Assembly (NCBI GenBank): GCA_036365455.1 | Contig: JAWQUS010000003.1 | Span: forward strand, 1,322,001 to 1,386,000 | DNA length: 64,000 bases | Reading direction: 5' to 3' | From: Macrosoma leucophasiata | Lineage: Eukaryota; Arthropoda; Insecta; Lepidoptera; Hedylidae | Notes under the pieces: model-generated | Database searches by the model: none | What the model was told of the DNA's origin: nothing | What the model saw: the letters and a program-made list of their open reading frames with translations, nothing else | Program-made: the position numbers and the translations under genes | In this document: piece by piece, positions 34,901 through 49,900 of the stretch | Position numbering within the stretch: the stretch's first letter is position 1 | Layout: every line of letters begins with the position of its first letter

Positions 34901-37900
34901 CAGAGTTTAATTGCAGATATTACAAAAGAATTCGACATGAAACCGAGCGGGGTGAAGGAATTTCAAGGGACATATTTTCCGTAGAACGGAGAGAAAAATT
35001 ATGAGAGGCGCCCATCCGCAAGGATCTTCTCTGATAGATAGGGAGCCATTTGAGCTTAAAACGGTAGAGATGTGGTCAAATTTATTAGTTACCTTCAACA
35101 CGATTTGTCCACAGCACGCGTTCACGGAAGTGATAAACTTCTTCCAAACGCGCTCGATGTCCAGCGAGCAGCTGGGCACGGAGCTGCGCGCGGCGGGCGC
35201 GGGCGCGGGGGGCGCGGTGCGCGCCGCGCTCGCGCTGGCCGCCGCGCGCCGCAAGGTGTTCCACGTCAACGTGGACCTCCGCGCGCCCTGTGTCGTGCTG
35301 CCTGAATATGGATGCGTTCACAAGTGAGCTCATCTTTATTATTAATAATGGCGACCCATTATACGTCCCACCGCCGGGCACGAGTCTCTCCCCTTTTTTT
35401 TTCTTTAGGCCTGGAGCATACTTCACCACGCTGCTCCAATGCGGATTGGTGGAGGCGGATGGGTTAGTGGCCCACCCGCTGTCGGATGTTTTCAAACCAC
35501 CCCATTAGGCCTCCGACAAGGTTTAACGACTGCTATCTATCGATAGCAACCGGGACCGACGGCTTAACGTGCCCTCCGAAGCACGGAAACGCGCATTTTA
35601 ATTTGCCACTAGCGATCACCCATCACACTACCCGGCCGCCGGGCCATGCGCGATCCTTATTAATACGAAGTTAAGGTAAACGCCAAGGTAGGCTTAGGGA
35701 AAGCCATTTATAATTCCTACTGTGGACTGGATCATAAAAAATATGCAATAACTGGACTTCGACTATGTAATGATACACCCTCTTCTATTACCTTGAATAG
35801 AAGATTGAACTATACTGAGACTGATAGAAAAAGATGATTATGATGTTCTAAGACCACTGTAAGTATGTCGTGAATAGTCGTGATCCATCCATACACTTAG
35901 TTTTTCACTATTCAATGCTAAGTTATTAACAGCAAACCATTAATGTATTTCTCCTAAAACCTTATTTACAATATCATAATTTGAGGCCCGCATATTAACT
36001 TTAAAAACAATTGAAATATCGTCCGCGAACAAAACTGTTTTGGGATGCACTGTTAGGCATCAAGTGAAGGAAATCATTTATGTAAACTAGAAACAGAAAT
36101 GGGCCTAATATCAATCCTTGGGGGACACCCATTTCTACCTTTGAACCTTGAGATTTTATCCCATTTCCCGACACTTCAGGGAAGCTCTCGCTGACGCAGG
36201 AAGTACCTCATGTATGTTGCGAATGACAAAACATAGAGCGACCTGAAGCCTTATATTGTAACATAAAACTCAGTTCTGGAATACTGACTTTTGACACGTT
36301 TGCAGTATTTACTTACCCACCATCAATGAAAGCAATGTGCTTGTTCGCCACTTTCATAATATAACAATCGGTGCAGGATCGGTCGCGTGATGGTGATCGA
36401 CGTGAGCCGCATCCTGATCAAGTCGGACCTGCAGCCCGCCAACCTTGCACTGGAGGACGCCACCTGCATGGAGCTAGAAGAACGACTGTATGACCGACTG
36501 CACGCTGAGTGCTCTTGGCAGGTCGGTGTTCATTGCTTAAATGGATAATATGGAAAAACTTTTACTGGTGGTAGAGCTCCAGTGATGGAGCTTGCGGGCG
36601 TAGGTACCACCGCGTTACCTAATATACTTGCCGCTAAATGGTAGTGTTCATCACTATCGTGTTCCGGTTAGGTGGTAATGTACGGCCCTGTAATTTCCGC
36701 ACAGAGGCAGAACACCTTAGGCCTCAGGAGTGGTAACGCATCTGCATTTTGACCTTGGTCTTTGTGTGGGTGTCTATAGGCTGCAGTCATCACTTAACAT
36801 CAATGTGAACTGCATGCTTGTTTGACACATTCATTACATAAAAAAAAACTATAATGTATGGCTCTCAGCAACGCATCTGTATTGTGACCTTCGATTTTTA
36901 CTTAGGTGTCTATGTTCACTCACCTTCCATGTGAATGGCATTCAGGTTTGCCTCAGTCGAAGCATAATAAATATGACGAACGGTACGACTCATATCATCG
37001 TATGAACAAAGTTGATATAGCTAGAAATGTCGAGGGAGTTCATCTGGGTGCTCCAAGCCAAGCCAGCGATAACTATTTAATTGGATAAATATATCATGAA
37101 AGTGTTCGAGCGACGCGACCGCGTGGCGCGAGTTATCAACAACATGAAAAGCGCAATTTTTGTCTACACATTATTTACCTTTGCCCTATTAGACTCAAAG
37201 TGTTTAATAAGCAGCTATTGTTCCAAGAATGTTCTAAAAGCTCCGTGCCCATTTTATTTTCTGAAAGTCAAAAGTGTTTTCGTTTGCAGGTGCTATTCAG
37301 CGAATGGAACGAGCCATGGCGAGAGTGTCGTAAGCTTGGCGATTCAGAACTACACCTGGTACCACGCATCAAGGCGCAGATGGTCTTCTCCAGTAGCATT
37401 AAAAAAGATTATAAACTGTTGCCGAGGTAGGGGAACTGGTACTAGACGTAAGATATTATAAGGAAGAAGATCATGAAGTCATGGTTTGGTACTTTAAGTT
37501 GCAAAAAAGGTCAGATGAGAGAATAATAAATTCTATATTGCTATGAAAATGATGAAATGAATAAAAATTACGTCGGTTTAAGGGTTCAGAAGAATATAGA
37601 TGAAGTCAGTGCGATTGCCTTATACATATATTTGGCACTTCTTACCTTTGCCTATCTCATGGCTGCTCACAAGTGGCGCTAAATAAGACGCGTTACGACT
37701 TCTAAATCCTATACTGTTTTGTCATCAAACCGAAATATGGTAGAGTTGAATATAGCTATTTATTGGAAGACGATTTAGGTACCTAATATATTTCTCTAAA
37801 ATTCCGTTAGCATCTTTCATATTGTTGATGTCTGTGTATAGAGTTGGGAGTAAGAATAAATTGTTCATGTGCTCTACATTTATTGCCTTGTTCCAGATAC

Positions 37901-40900
37901 AAACTGAACATATCGCTATCAAGCCTCAAGCTCAACCTCTCAGAACGCATCATCAGCCAACTTCTCGACTTCATCGATAATCTCCCGATTCCCACACCCA
38001 ATACGGTTCCAGTATCATTCATGGACTCGGGAGACTACGCCGAAGACCTGGAAGACCCGGAATTGATGGAGACATTTGATTTGGACCGAGTGAACGCTGA
38101 CCCTGGGTACTCGGAGCTGGTGAAGTTGAGACAGAAGATCGTTGCGGCTTACTTGAGCAGGAACATGTAAGCCAATGCTATTGCATTTTACAAGTTCAAA
38201 TAACAAAATAATAATAAGAATAACGCAAGAAAATTTAATTTAAGTACACCGTTCCGTTTCCGTCACCATCAAATAAAATACTTTTTTATTATACTTACGT
38301 GAATACTTAATACTTACTTTAAATGGTTTAGAAATAGTTTATTTAGTATTGAAGATGTAATCGATTCAGCCTTCTCGCATGAAAATTAATGGGCACTCAA
38401 TCGGTTCAAACAGTTTCGAGTACATTTTTAGCCTGGGTTGCACCAAGATATTTGTGAAAGTTATTGTAACATTTCACGTCCTTATTTAAGTTATAGAAAA
38501 CTGTTAAAATTAGAGAAGGATGTGAAATGTTACAATAACTTTAACAAATATGATGGTGCAACCCAGACTTAGATTAGTAGAAGATTTTATTGACATAAAA
38601 GCAAATAACTAAAAGGCAAATAAAAAAAAATAGGGACTAAAAATGGATTGTTATGTCATATGAGGCTGGTTTTAGTCTTACGCCGACGGCACGCGCACCG
38701 TCAGCGCTCATAGCTCAGCGCATAGTTTGTCAGCGCTGAAGCTTAACGTGGCTCGTTTTAGTTTCGTACTGACCGCCTTACTGTATCCACTTCGCGAGTC
38801 GCCATGACTGTACGCGCTGACGACGTGCGCTCCGCTCGACACTAGAACGCTCATTGAAAGCAGAGGCGCTCGTGCGACCGTCAGCGCCGACAACTACGCG
38901 GGGCCGACGCGCGACGCGTGTGGCCGCGTAGCTATCAGCGCTGACCACCGTGCGCGCTGATAGCTACGCGTCATTCGAAAACGCTTCTTCAAGGTGCGAT
39001 ATCTCGGCCATCAGCGCTGACGGTGCGCGTGGCGTCGGCGTAAGACTAAAACCAGCCTAAAACCAGCCTGACTGTATGTTAGAAGTAGACATCCATTACA
39101 GGGCTGCAGAAACCAAAATAGACGGCGCTGGTGTAACATCACCTGCCCAAGAGTCTCTCCCACCAGCTGATCTCAGCGACGAAGAAGTGGAGGAGTACGC
39201 GCGCTCAGTGGACTTGCCCGGGTTCGACGACAACGTCTCACCCAGCAATACTATTGGCACACTGTTGAGGTTTATTATTGGTAAGATGTTTTTATATTAT
39301 GAAGGTGGCAAACAATTATACAGTCTAAGTTGTTTACCTTATAATTATATAAATTAATTTCATTAGAGCAAGGTCTCATCGATAAAAATGAACTTAAGCT
39401 CATTTGATCATAAGAATACTTGAGTATTTTGAATAGGTTTTTCGACAAAAAACTGACGCGGGTTTTACCATAGTGATTTAATAGTAGTCCTTTAGACGTG
39501 TACCACGTTTAAATTTTATTGGTCCTTCGAGTACGCCTGTTGTTGCGATTTTCCTCACATATCTTTAAATCTTCATGTCACATCTATTTAACAGGTTTGT
39601 ATGTATCTTCACGCCAGGTCCCTAACGGGGTAGGCAGAGAGTGTAGAGCGCCAGATATCCCGGTTCAGACAAACCTCTCGTGCCTCGTCTACCTTCATCA
39701 TTCTCTTCATACATGCACGCCGATTCCTAAGACTTTTGACCCCACCATCAGACAGAACTCGACCTATTTGGTCATGGTAGGTCAGCCTTGGTCTTCCTGG
39801 GCCTCTGCAACCATCCACATTCGCATTGTATATCTGTTTAGTCATTCGCTCATTCGACATTCTTTCTATATGCCCGAACCATCGGAGCATGCCTTTTTTC
39901 ATAACAGGTTTGTGAAATTGTTAAATATACAGTCCAGACATAGACTAAGGTCAATGTCCTTAATAATTTACTGTTCTCCATATCCAGGTGAAATAGTGAT
40001 CAACCTGCACAGTTCAAGCGAGCCGATAGACAGGCCGTACATAATGCTGAGCGTCAGTAAAGTGTGTCTGGACGTGGCTCTGATGGAGTACGGGCCCGCC
40101 GTGCAGTTGGCCGTGGGGCAAGCCCTATTGACGGACAAACTGCATCACAGCAGCACCGGGCAGTATCTGGAGCTAGTCACTAGCTCTGGTGAGCTGTTGA
40201 ACTTGCTGTATAGGAAGGTTAGTGATTTTATAAAGTTTCTATCACAATATCTCTTATTAATTTAATTACTGTACATATTTAACCTGTACACCCCTACCGT
40301 CTTAACCATATCAAAAGTCTCCTTCCACCTACAGGTAGTCTGGAAGAGATCGCTTTCAGCGATAAGACCGCCTGGTTGTATTGCCTATTTGCTATGCATC
40401 AACTTTTATTTTTGTAAGAATTATTGGTGTACAATAAAGAATATTCTATTCTATTATATTCTAATATCTCTACCTACCCCTTCAGGGATTACAGGCGTGA
40501 AGTTACGTTACAATACATCTGACTTGAATTAAACAATTATCGATATTTGACGGCCCCGAAAGTCATTTAAAGAAGCCATTCTAGTGATAATATTGAATAT
40601 TCTAAAAAAAATATTATATTATATTATAAAATTATATTTCGACCAGGGTTGCCACTCGGCGTCTGACGTTAATTATTACGAGTCCCTTTTAACGACAAGC
40701 AGTATAATGAATGTAATTAATCTAGGAACCTGAGCATATACAGGGTGTCAAGGGAACGCTTCCGAAAAAAATAAGTTAATAACTCATCATTCTGGATACC
40801 GCCGACCCCTCACACGTCTAGCTATATGTACACTGGACAATGCTCGTTCAAAAAAATGCTTCTCTTTGAAATCATGAGATAAACGCAAATGATTATCACT

Positions 40901-43900
40901 ATCGGTTTATATTTCGGTGTCATAACACCCATGTTTCATCTTCGGAAGCGGTATTCCTACACTCTGAATATAGATTATATCGTCATTGTGTGATAGGTAC
41001 GCGCGGACTGCCCGGAGTTCAGGTCGCACTTCCACAGCGTGGAGCAAGCGTTGGTGGCCGACGCCGGTCACGTCACCGTGTTGCTACATGCTGCAGCAGT
41101 ACGAAATATCGTCAAGTACCTGCAACACATATTGGATAAGTGAGCACTTACTAACATATCATAGTTCTAGTTCAAATCCTTTCCCTTAACATGTCGCTTT
41201 ATTGTTTTCTCTTTCTTTTTTTTATGTAATGGAAGTGGCAAACAAGCATGCAGTTCACATCGATATTAAGTGATGACTGCAGCCTATAGACACCCACACA
41301 AAGACCAAGGTCAAAATGCAGACGCTTCACCACTCCTGAGGCCTAAGGTGTTAGGCGATTTCCATTTTCGAACACGACAGTGCTGAACATTACCATTTAG
41401 CGGCAAGTAAAGTTCTCTTATCCCGATGATTTAACATCATCATCACTCCAGACGAAAAACGCGTACTGCTGGACAAAGCCTTCCCAAAGATCAATAACAG
41501 TGTTGAGCATCATTATGCTAGCTAGAGCATGCCATAGTCCCACTTGGCAGATGTATTGGCGATTGTAGTGGCAGTAGTTTTCACGGAGCGCTGCTGACCA
41601 TCGCGCGCTATTATTTAACTATTGGAATAGTTTGACCGCTGTTGTTCTGACTGACTTCTGTTTGACTGACTGCACTGGAAGAAGGATTCTCCTCCATTAG
41701 AGAGCGATGGGGTAGTCACGCCCTGCATGCAATTACGTCATGTATATTTATATTACCTACGTCTTGTTCTCTTATTCAATGTACCGTTAATTGTTTTATA
41801 TAATTTCGCATTAACACATGCTTGTGAAATATATTTTATTTTTAAAGAAAATGGAAAGAAAAAATTGACTTCAGGCGAGACTCGAACTCGCGACCTACTG
41901 GGAATCTAGTCCAGCCGCTCTTCCAATTGAGCTACTGAAGCCCTGCCCGATTTGACAAATCTTTCCTTCACATCTATTGCATTGCTTTATGGTAGCAGCA
42001 GCGCCATCTATTAACTATGCTAGTTAGGCAACCGATATAATAGACTTTTCAGTTTATTGAATATCGTAAAGAAGTCGCTTTTACCCTTAATAATTGTTTT
42101 ATATAATTTCGCATTAACACATGCTTGTGAAATATATTTTATTTTTAAAGAAAATGGAAAGAAAAAATTGGCTTCAGGCGAGACTCGAACTCGCCTACTG
42201 GGAATCTAGTCTAGTCTAGCTGGACTAGATTCCCAGTAGGTCGCGATTTTTTCTTTCCATTTTCTTTAAAAATACAATGTACCGTTGTATCTTGTAATGC
42301 TACGAACCCTCTGCTATTCATCTTAGCGTGATATAAAACCTTCCTCGATAAATAGGGCTATCTAACACTGAGAGAATTTTTCAAATCAGACCAGTTGTTC
42401 CTGATATTAGCGCGTTCAAGCAAAGAAACAAATAACTCTTTAGTTTCATAATACGAGTATTAGTATAGATTCTCGAAGAAATAGGTTACGTAACAGTTTA
42501 CTCCAATCACAGGATAGAGGCCCGTCACGCGATCAACTTGTGGAGTGTGGTGCCGCAGACGCGGGCGCTGTGGGAGTACCTCATGAGGCCCGACGCCGAC
42601 CCGCCCGTGCCGCCTGGCGCCACCAAGTTCAGTTATTCCCTTAGGTAATCATTGATCACATTGTCCTTCATGTTCTTTGTGAAACTTCATTGATTTTAAA
42701 AAAAAATATTTCAATAGATTCCCAGATAAGCAGACGGGCCAACTGATGGAAAGTGGTTACTGTCGTCGGCGTTGCCTATGAACCTTTGCAACACCACCGA
42801 AGTAGTCAATGCTCAGTCAGCCATGAAGGACTCTTCTAACGCCAGTTTTGAATAATCCCATATTCTAGAGCCATCTCTGTCGAGATAAACAAGAACGAAT
42901 ACAAGAACGAGGCAACTATCCCAGAGTCACCTTCGTTCTAAAATTTGCACATACTGGGCAAGAATTAATGGTTGAATCGGACTGTCGAGTACTTCCACAT
43001 TTACAATCACAAAACGCACATACATATATACGAAGTTTTCACATGAGTAGCTCGAATCAAAACCTAATGCTACGGAGCTGTCTTGGAGCTTGTGGATACT
43101 TATTAATAGTTGCCAAGGGCTTAAACGTAGCATTACCAGACTTAATCGCTGGGCCGCGACCCACCAGGCGCTACCACATTGCCCCTGTTCGGAGTATCCT
43201 TTTCTTCAGAGGAATATTTCCCCTTCTTTCAGAAGTAAATGGATTTTGAGAACTCTTGTATTATGTTGACAGAGCGAGCACGGTATGCGTGCGTGTATGT
43301 GCGTGCGAGCCGGGGGCAGGCGCGGACGGGGAGGCCGGGGGGGACGGGGGAGCCGGTGGGGACGGGGGGGACGGGGGGGTGGGTTGTGGGGGCGGCGCGC
43401 TGGAAGCCCGGCTGGCGGCTTTGGACTGTGATTGCGTGTTCCGTGCGAACGACAGGCTGATATTCAAACTGTACCTCGGTTCGCTGCAGTTGGACCACCT
43501 CGCTGAGACTACTTTGTATCCTAAGGTAATGCTACTTTGTTATGTTGACCTTCGATAGATCAGTTGGTAGAGCGACAGGATTAATGGTTGCGGGTTCCAG
43601 TCTCGTCTGGCGGTTTTTTTACTTAAACTTTTCTTTCGCTTTTCCTAAAAAAAAAAAACTGGTTGCCTGTAAAGTCGGTTTAACGGGCGAAGATTTTACG
43701 TGACAACGTCTTTTTCTCGGTAGAAAGGCATTCGCCGGTCCGGCAGGCCTCTCTCTCGTTCGGTGACTCATCGTTACGTTACCGGGCGTTACACTTTTTC
43801 ATGCGTGACTCCGAGCCGCAACCTAATTTAAGACGTTGTCACGTAAAAACCTTATATTTTATATACCTTTTTACGGGTATTAGACTTCCTGTGTAGGAGG

Positions 43901-46900
43901 TCGAAGGCGTAGGTACCACCGCATTTGCCGCCAAATAGATTAGGTGTAGTAGTGTTCAACACTATCGTGTTCTGGTAAGATGGCAATGTATCGCCCCGTG
44001 ATATCTATGGTAGCGAGCCTATTGGCTCCGGACTCATTGCGAAACATTAGGCAATGTTTACAAAATGGAAAAATCCTGGACACTTTTATTTGTGATACCT
44101 GGAGATAGAACCCAAGACTCCAGCGTAGTAGTAGTGGCCTGTTACCACTAGACTACTGAAAACTCAGAAGTCTTCCCAAAATCCTTTAAGAAAATTGCCG
44201 TATTCTGCCGTACAGGTGATATGGCCTGAAGAAGACAAAGTGCTAGAGATAAAATACGTGCGTGCTGCGAGTGGGGCCATTGGGGCAGTAGGGGCCAGGG
44301 CCACCGGGGCCCGGAGAAAGGCGGATGGCGAACTCCGTGTGTATGTGGGCCGTCTTCACGTCGTGTTGCTGTGCTCACTTCTGCATCATTTGCAGGTAAA
44401 GATTACTTTATTATATTACACTAACCTTTTTATGAATCACTCTATGATGAAAATAGAAGAAACACGGGAGTTATGTTAGGACCGGGATATCTGGCGCTCC
44501 ACCCCGTGAGGGACCTAGCGTGAAGATACATATTTCACTTTATCGATGAAAACCACATACACTACACAAAGTGGAGTAGTCTTCAAGTTTATCGCGAACA
44601 GACAGATAGACTTGGCCTTTTTTTATAATAATACTAGCGGCCCGCACCGGCTTCGCACGAGTAGGTTCTTACATAATATTCCAACTATACATTAAGATGA
44701 TCCTATCTGGTAAGTTGGATCAATCTGCACACGATGTGCAAGTTTGATTAATACCGGTTAAGTAGTTTAGGAGTCCATCGCTGACAATTTGTGATACTTA
44801 ATTTATATATATATCAAGAAGAAAGATATTTATGTAGATAGATGACTAGATGTATAGATGCTAGGTACTCGTTGTTAGTATATATATTACAGGCTTAAAC
44901 TCATATCGAGTTTATCAATTCTTTGTGTAAAGTTGTGTATTATATGTGTATTATACCCTATTACTAGTTTGCTATGTTTGGTTGTAGCAAGTCGTAGAGC
45001 GCACGATGGGCGCCGCGTGTGGGGCCACGGGGGGCGCGGTGGGGGGCGCGGTGGGGGGCGCGGCGGGGGGCGCGGTGGCGGCGGCCCGCTCACACGCGCT
45101 GGCGGCACGCAGCGCGCCCGCCACGCTCACGCTCGCCATCGAGGTATCGTCTCTGTATATTTGAACATACGAAAATACTCAATTGGCTTCTTGAAAGTTT
45201 TATGAAATATGTTTCAAAACGTTTGAAATCAAAATCAATGTTCTGTTATAATTATGAAAACTGAAAAACGGAAACGAAATAATTACCTAAGCATTGTTAA
45301 AATCGTAAAGATCCAAATAATGTTGATTTCCAGATCCACGCTCCGGTCCTACTTATGCCCCAAAAAGCATCTTCGCCCAACCTCCTCGTGCTCAACATGG
45401 GTGAGAGAGGAACTGATTCGCCTACTACTACTATAGAAATTATGCTGCACATTTTCGACGTCCTAAAAACGTGTACAATATCAAACAAACCTTCATCAAC
45501 ATCATTTCGGCCGAAAGACGTCCACTGCCGAACAAAAGCCTCCCCCAAAGATTGCCACAACCGACTGTCCTGGACCACTCTCATCCAGCGACTGCCCGCA
45601 ACCCTCACCAAGTCGTCAGACCACTTCATTACCACTTACCACATCCGATACGCGGTCGCCACTCGAAAACTGTTTTATCCCAACGGCCCGAACTAGAAAC
45701 AAAACACAAGCTTGAAGATACTTAAAGATACCATTTTTTATGTCATTGATGGTAAGTCATAGTGTAAGCTGTAAACATCTATAGGGAAACGTTGTCACTC
45801 CTGAAGCCCAAGCTATTATACCTCTTTACCGAAAATAACAGGTCCGTAGTAGTCCGTACCACCTAACTGCAAGACAATAGTGCTAAACACTACCTTATAG
45901 CGGCAAGTAGATTAGGGTAATACGGTAGTACCTAAGCCCTCGAGCTCCATTACAAAGAGCTATACCACATTTTTTAAATGTCATTAGTTTGACAGACAAG
46001 CACACGGACCACCTGATGGAATGTAGTCACCGTTTCCTATGCACATTTGCAACACCAGGGGAGTTGTCAACGCGCTGCCAGACCTGAAGGACCCTTTTGA
46101 CGCCATATTTGAAGAACCCCATTTTGTATATGATTTAAGACTTTAAAAACAAAGTTCCTCTCCAGGCAATCTGCAAATAGAGAACTTCTTCAAGCAAGTG
46201 AACACGAGTCTGGAAGCCAACAGCCCTATCAACAGCCCCATTATTGACAACATCCTCATCAAGCTAGATAGCATCACACTATCCCGGGCTGTAATGACTT
46301 TGGCTGGCACTTTGGAAGTTCAGGTTTGTTCATTATTCTGTTTTCTCCAGTTGAATAGGTGCTTGGAAGTTAGTAGGACTATGAAAACCCTTCGTAATCC
46401 ACACCTCCTCATAGCTACCGTAATGGTTATAAAAGAAAATACTAAATCCCGCTTACGACCTGCACCCAGTCTAGGGATGCTAAAAGACGTCCACTGTTTG
46501 ACAAAAGCCTCCCCCATCACCCAAAGATTGCCACAACGAACGGTCCTGGGCCGCCCTCATCCAGCGATTGTCCGCAACCTTCACCAGGTCGCTTCGTCTT
46601 CCAGTACTTCGAGATCTGCTGTGAACCAACTATTCTCACATACTGTATCAAAGTGTTATTCCTTCGGGATTATTCCAACAAAAACACTAAGGTGAAGTTA
46701 TTTTCTAGGAGCCAATCTTAGAACCAATGTCGATCCGTTGCGACGTGAAACGAGCAGTGGGATACACAGTGTGTGCGAGTGCGGTGCGAGACTTGCTGCT
46801 ATGCGAGGCTGACGTAGTGATGGACACGGTGGTGGTGAATGTGGGACAGAAGGACCTCGCCACTGTGGTCGCTGTGTGGACTGATAACCTCAGCGAAGGA

Positions 46901-49900
46901 CATTATATTGGTGAGATACTAAATATTGATCATCATCATCTCTCCAGCCGAAATACCTCCACTGCTGGACAAAGCCTTCTCCAAAGACGCCCACAACAGT
47001 GACGCGCGTCATTAGGGGAATACTCTATAATCACCACGCTTGGCAGGCGGATTAGTGATCGCAGTAGCGGTAGTTTTATCACGGGATGCTGCGTTATTAT
47101 ATTTACTACCGCTCTATTGGAATGGTTTTACCGCCATTGTTCAGTTGACTGACTGCACTAGTGGCAGAATTCTCCACGAGAGGGCAATGGAGTCGTCACT
47201 TCCCGACATCTTCTGTAAACTGATCATATTATCTCCAAGTTGGAGCGTTAATGCTATTGGAAGTTTGCCATTTTGTGGAGATTCCCAAGTGTTTCCCTCG
47301 GAGTTAGGTAATGTACCCGGTTCGTTTCAAAACATTTTTTAATATAGTTTATTTAAATTTAACTAAAGTATGTATGTACCATTTTGTTCGATAACCTTTT
47401 GCCATCTTGTAGGTAGGGACATGATCCCATTGCTATAAAAATTTTGGGACTTCTCATCAAAATACCGCGACAAGTGGATTTGGCAGTCCTCTCGTGATGT
47501 TAACCTAACATTGCATAAAGAATTCTGAAGAGACCGAAACAGGTGGAAATCTGAAGGTGCAAGGTCAGGACTATACGGCGGATGCATTAACACCTCCCAG
47601 CCAAACTCTCTTAATTTTTGCTGAGTGGCTATAGATGTGTGAGGTCTAGCGTTATCATGACGAAACACCACACCCCTTCTGTTGATCAATTCCGGCCGCT
47701 TTCTCTCAACTTCTTGCTTTAATCTCATCAGTTGTTTGCAGTAGAGTTCAGAATCGATAGTCCTGCCTGGTGGTAATAGCTCATAATGAATAATGCCCTT
47801 CCAATCCCACCACACACAAAACATCACCTTATTGCGAGTTAACCCGGGTTTCGCCATAGTCTGTGAAGCCTGACCGGCCTTTGACCACGACCTTTTTCGC
47901 ACGTTCTTGTCATACGTGATCCACTTTTCATCACCAGTTATCAGCTTCTTCAAAAATGATTCGGTTTCATTACGTCGTAATAAAGAATCACAAATGAGTA
48001 CACGGTTCATTAGGTTTCTTTCAGTGAGCTCGTGAGGTACCCAAATATCGAGCTTTTTTTTGTACCCAGCTTTTTTCAAATGCGCCAAAACTGTTTTGTG
48101 ATCAATTCTCAGTTCTTCAGCTACGTCGTAACTACTGATATGTCGATCTTGCTCCACTTTTTCAAAAATGGCATCCATTTTATCCGTAATAGGGCGACCA
48201 GAGCGAGGTGCATCTTTGACATCAAAATTTCCGGATTGAAAACGCTTAAACCAAATTCGTGCTACTCTCACAGACACTGCACTAGGTCCATAAACATCGC
48301 AATTTTTTTTGCGGCTTGCGTTGCATTTTTACCTTTTTTGTAGTAAAATTTTAAAATGTATCGGATTTCTTCATTAGATTCACTCATCTTGACAGTACGA
48401 AAAACCAAATGAAAATCACACATTTGCCTAATTTGAATTTGGAATTGTGTTCTTTAAAATTTTAACTTTCAATGATACCAAAACCAGCCAGATACAAATA
48501 CTACAGCCAAACAGATTTTATTACAAGTTCATACATACTATAATGCGAAAAGACTTTTTCCTCAACCTATTATAATTATAATCTGATAGTCTCGATTTGA
48601 ATGCCAGTGCGCATAATGGAAATAAGGGTGTGGCCACTAAATCTCCGAATACACCTATGGTGACTGGTGGTCCTGGTGGCCAAAAGATTACTGAAACCCG
48701 TAAACAGAAAGAAAATGAAAATAAAGATTGGACTCTAGTGAAGAATAAAAACGAAAAACGATTATCTAAAGAGGTCAAAAAAGGTCAAAGTATAGTTGTG
48801 AGCGCAATTAAAGCAACCGAGCGTAAAAAGCACCTTCATGTTTGGCGTTTGCATCCTGATACTACCTCTGAAGTTTTAACGGACTATGTTAAGAAAGTGT
48901 GTCAAACAGAGATCATAACCGTTGAGAAAATCACACACAAAACGCAACGGGACTATGCCTCATTTCGTATAAGAGTACCTGAAAGTATGTATGATACACT
49001 TTGTCAGCCAGAAGTGTGGCCAGTAAATACAGAATTTACGGAGTGGATTTGGTTTCGAAAATCAGCGACTAGATCCAATAAACTCGAAGAAACCAAGTAA
49101 AACAATCCATTTGTTCTACCAAAACGTTCGAGGGTTAAGAACTAAGTTAGATGAGTTCAAAACGAGTATTCTGTCGATAGACGCTGACTTATTTGCAGTG
49201 ACAGAGACGGGTTGTTATGAGGCCATACACGACGCAGAAATTATTCCAAGTGGATATCAAATAGTTCGATGTGATCGAAGCGACGGTCGCAAACACGGTG
49301 GCGCGCTTTTAGTGGCCACACATCGCGTCGAACTGCGAATTATACAGATACCCCACGATGTTGATATAGACTCGCGATGTTTTGAACTTATCACGGCGAG
49401 TGTGCATAATAGTGCCGATTCTAAACTTTTATTTGTATGTTGTGTAATCTATATACCGCCAGGCAGTAGTGAAAATGAGTACATGGTTCTTTTTGGAATA
49501 ATAGAAAAAATATGTTGTAAATATCGGCAATTAATAGTAATAGGCGATTTTAACTTACATTCCTGTTCAATTAATGTTGTTAACTATTTTGAATACCTAA
49601 TGTCTTTTTGTGAATTCACACAGAGTAATGAGGTACAAAATTGTTCGGGCCGTCAATTAGATCTAGTGCTAACTGTGGGTTTAAGAGGGCAGGTACGAGT
49701 ACTGCCGGCGGACGAGGTTTTAGTATTAGTTGACCCTTACCATCCGCCGCTACGCGTGTGCATCCCGATTAGTGCATCACAGCTGTCTTCACGGCTACCG
49801 CATAACAACAGTGATGATAAACATAGTGATACCTACGGTAATCAACTAAAGTGGAATTTTCGTAAAGCTAACTTTTCGTTGTTGTATTCGTTGTTTATTA

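Noticed and set aside
35085..35495. Minus-strand frame of 136 codons, Arg/Ala-rich
   Set aside because: It is the reverse of GC-rich Vps13 exon 9, which has matching splice sites and family motifs on the plus strand.
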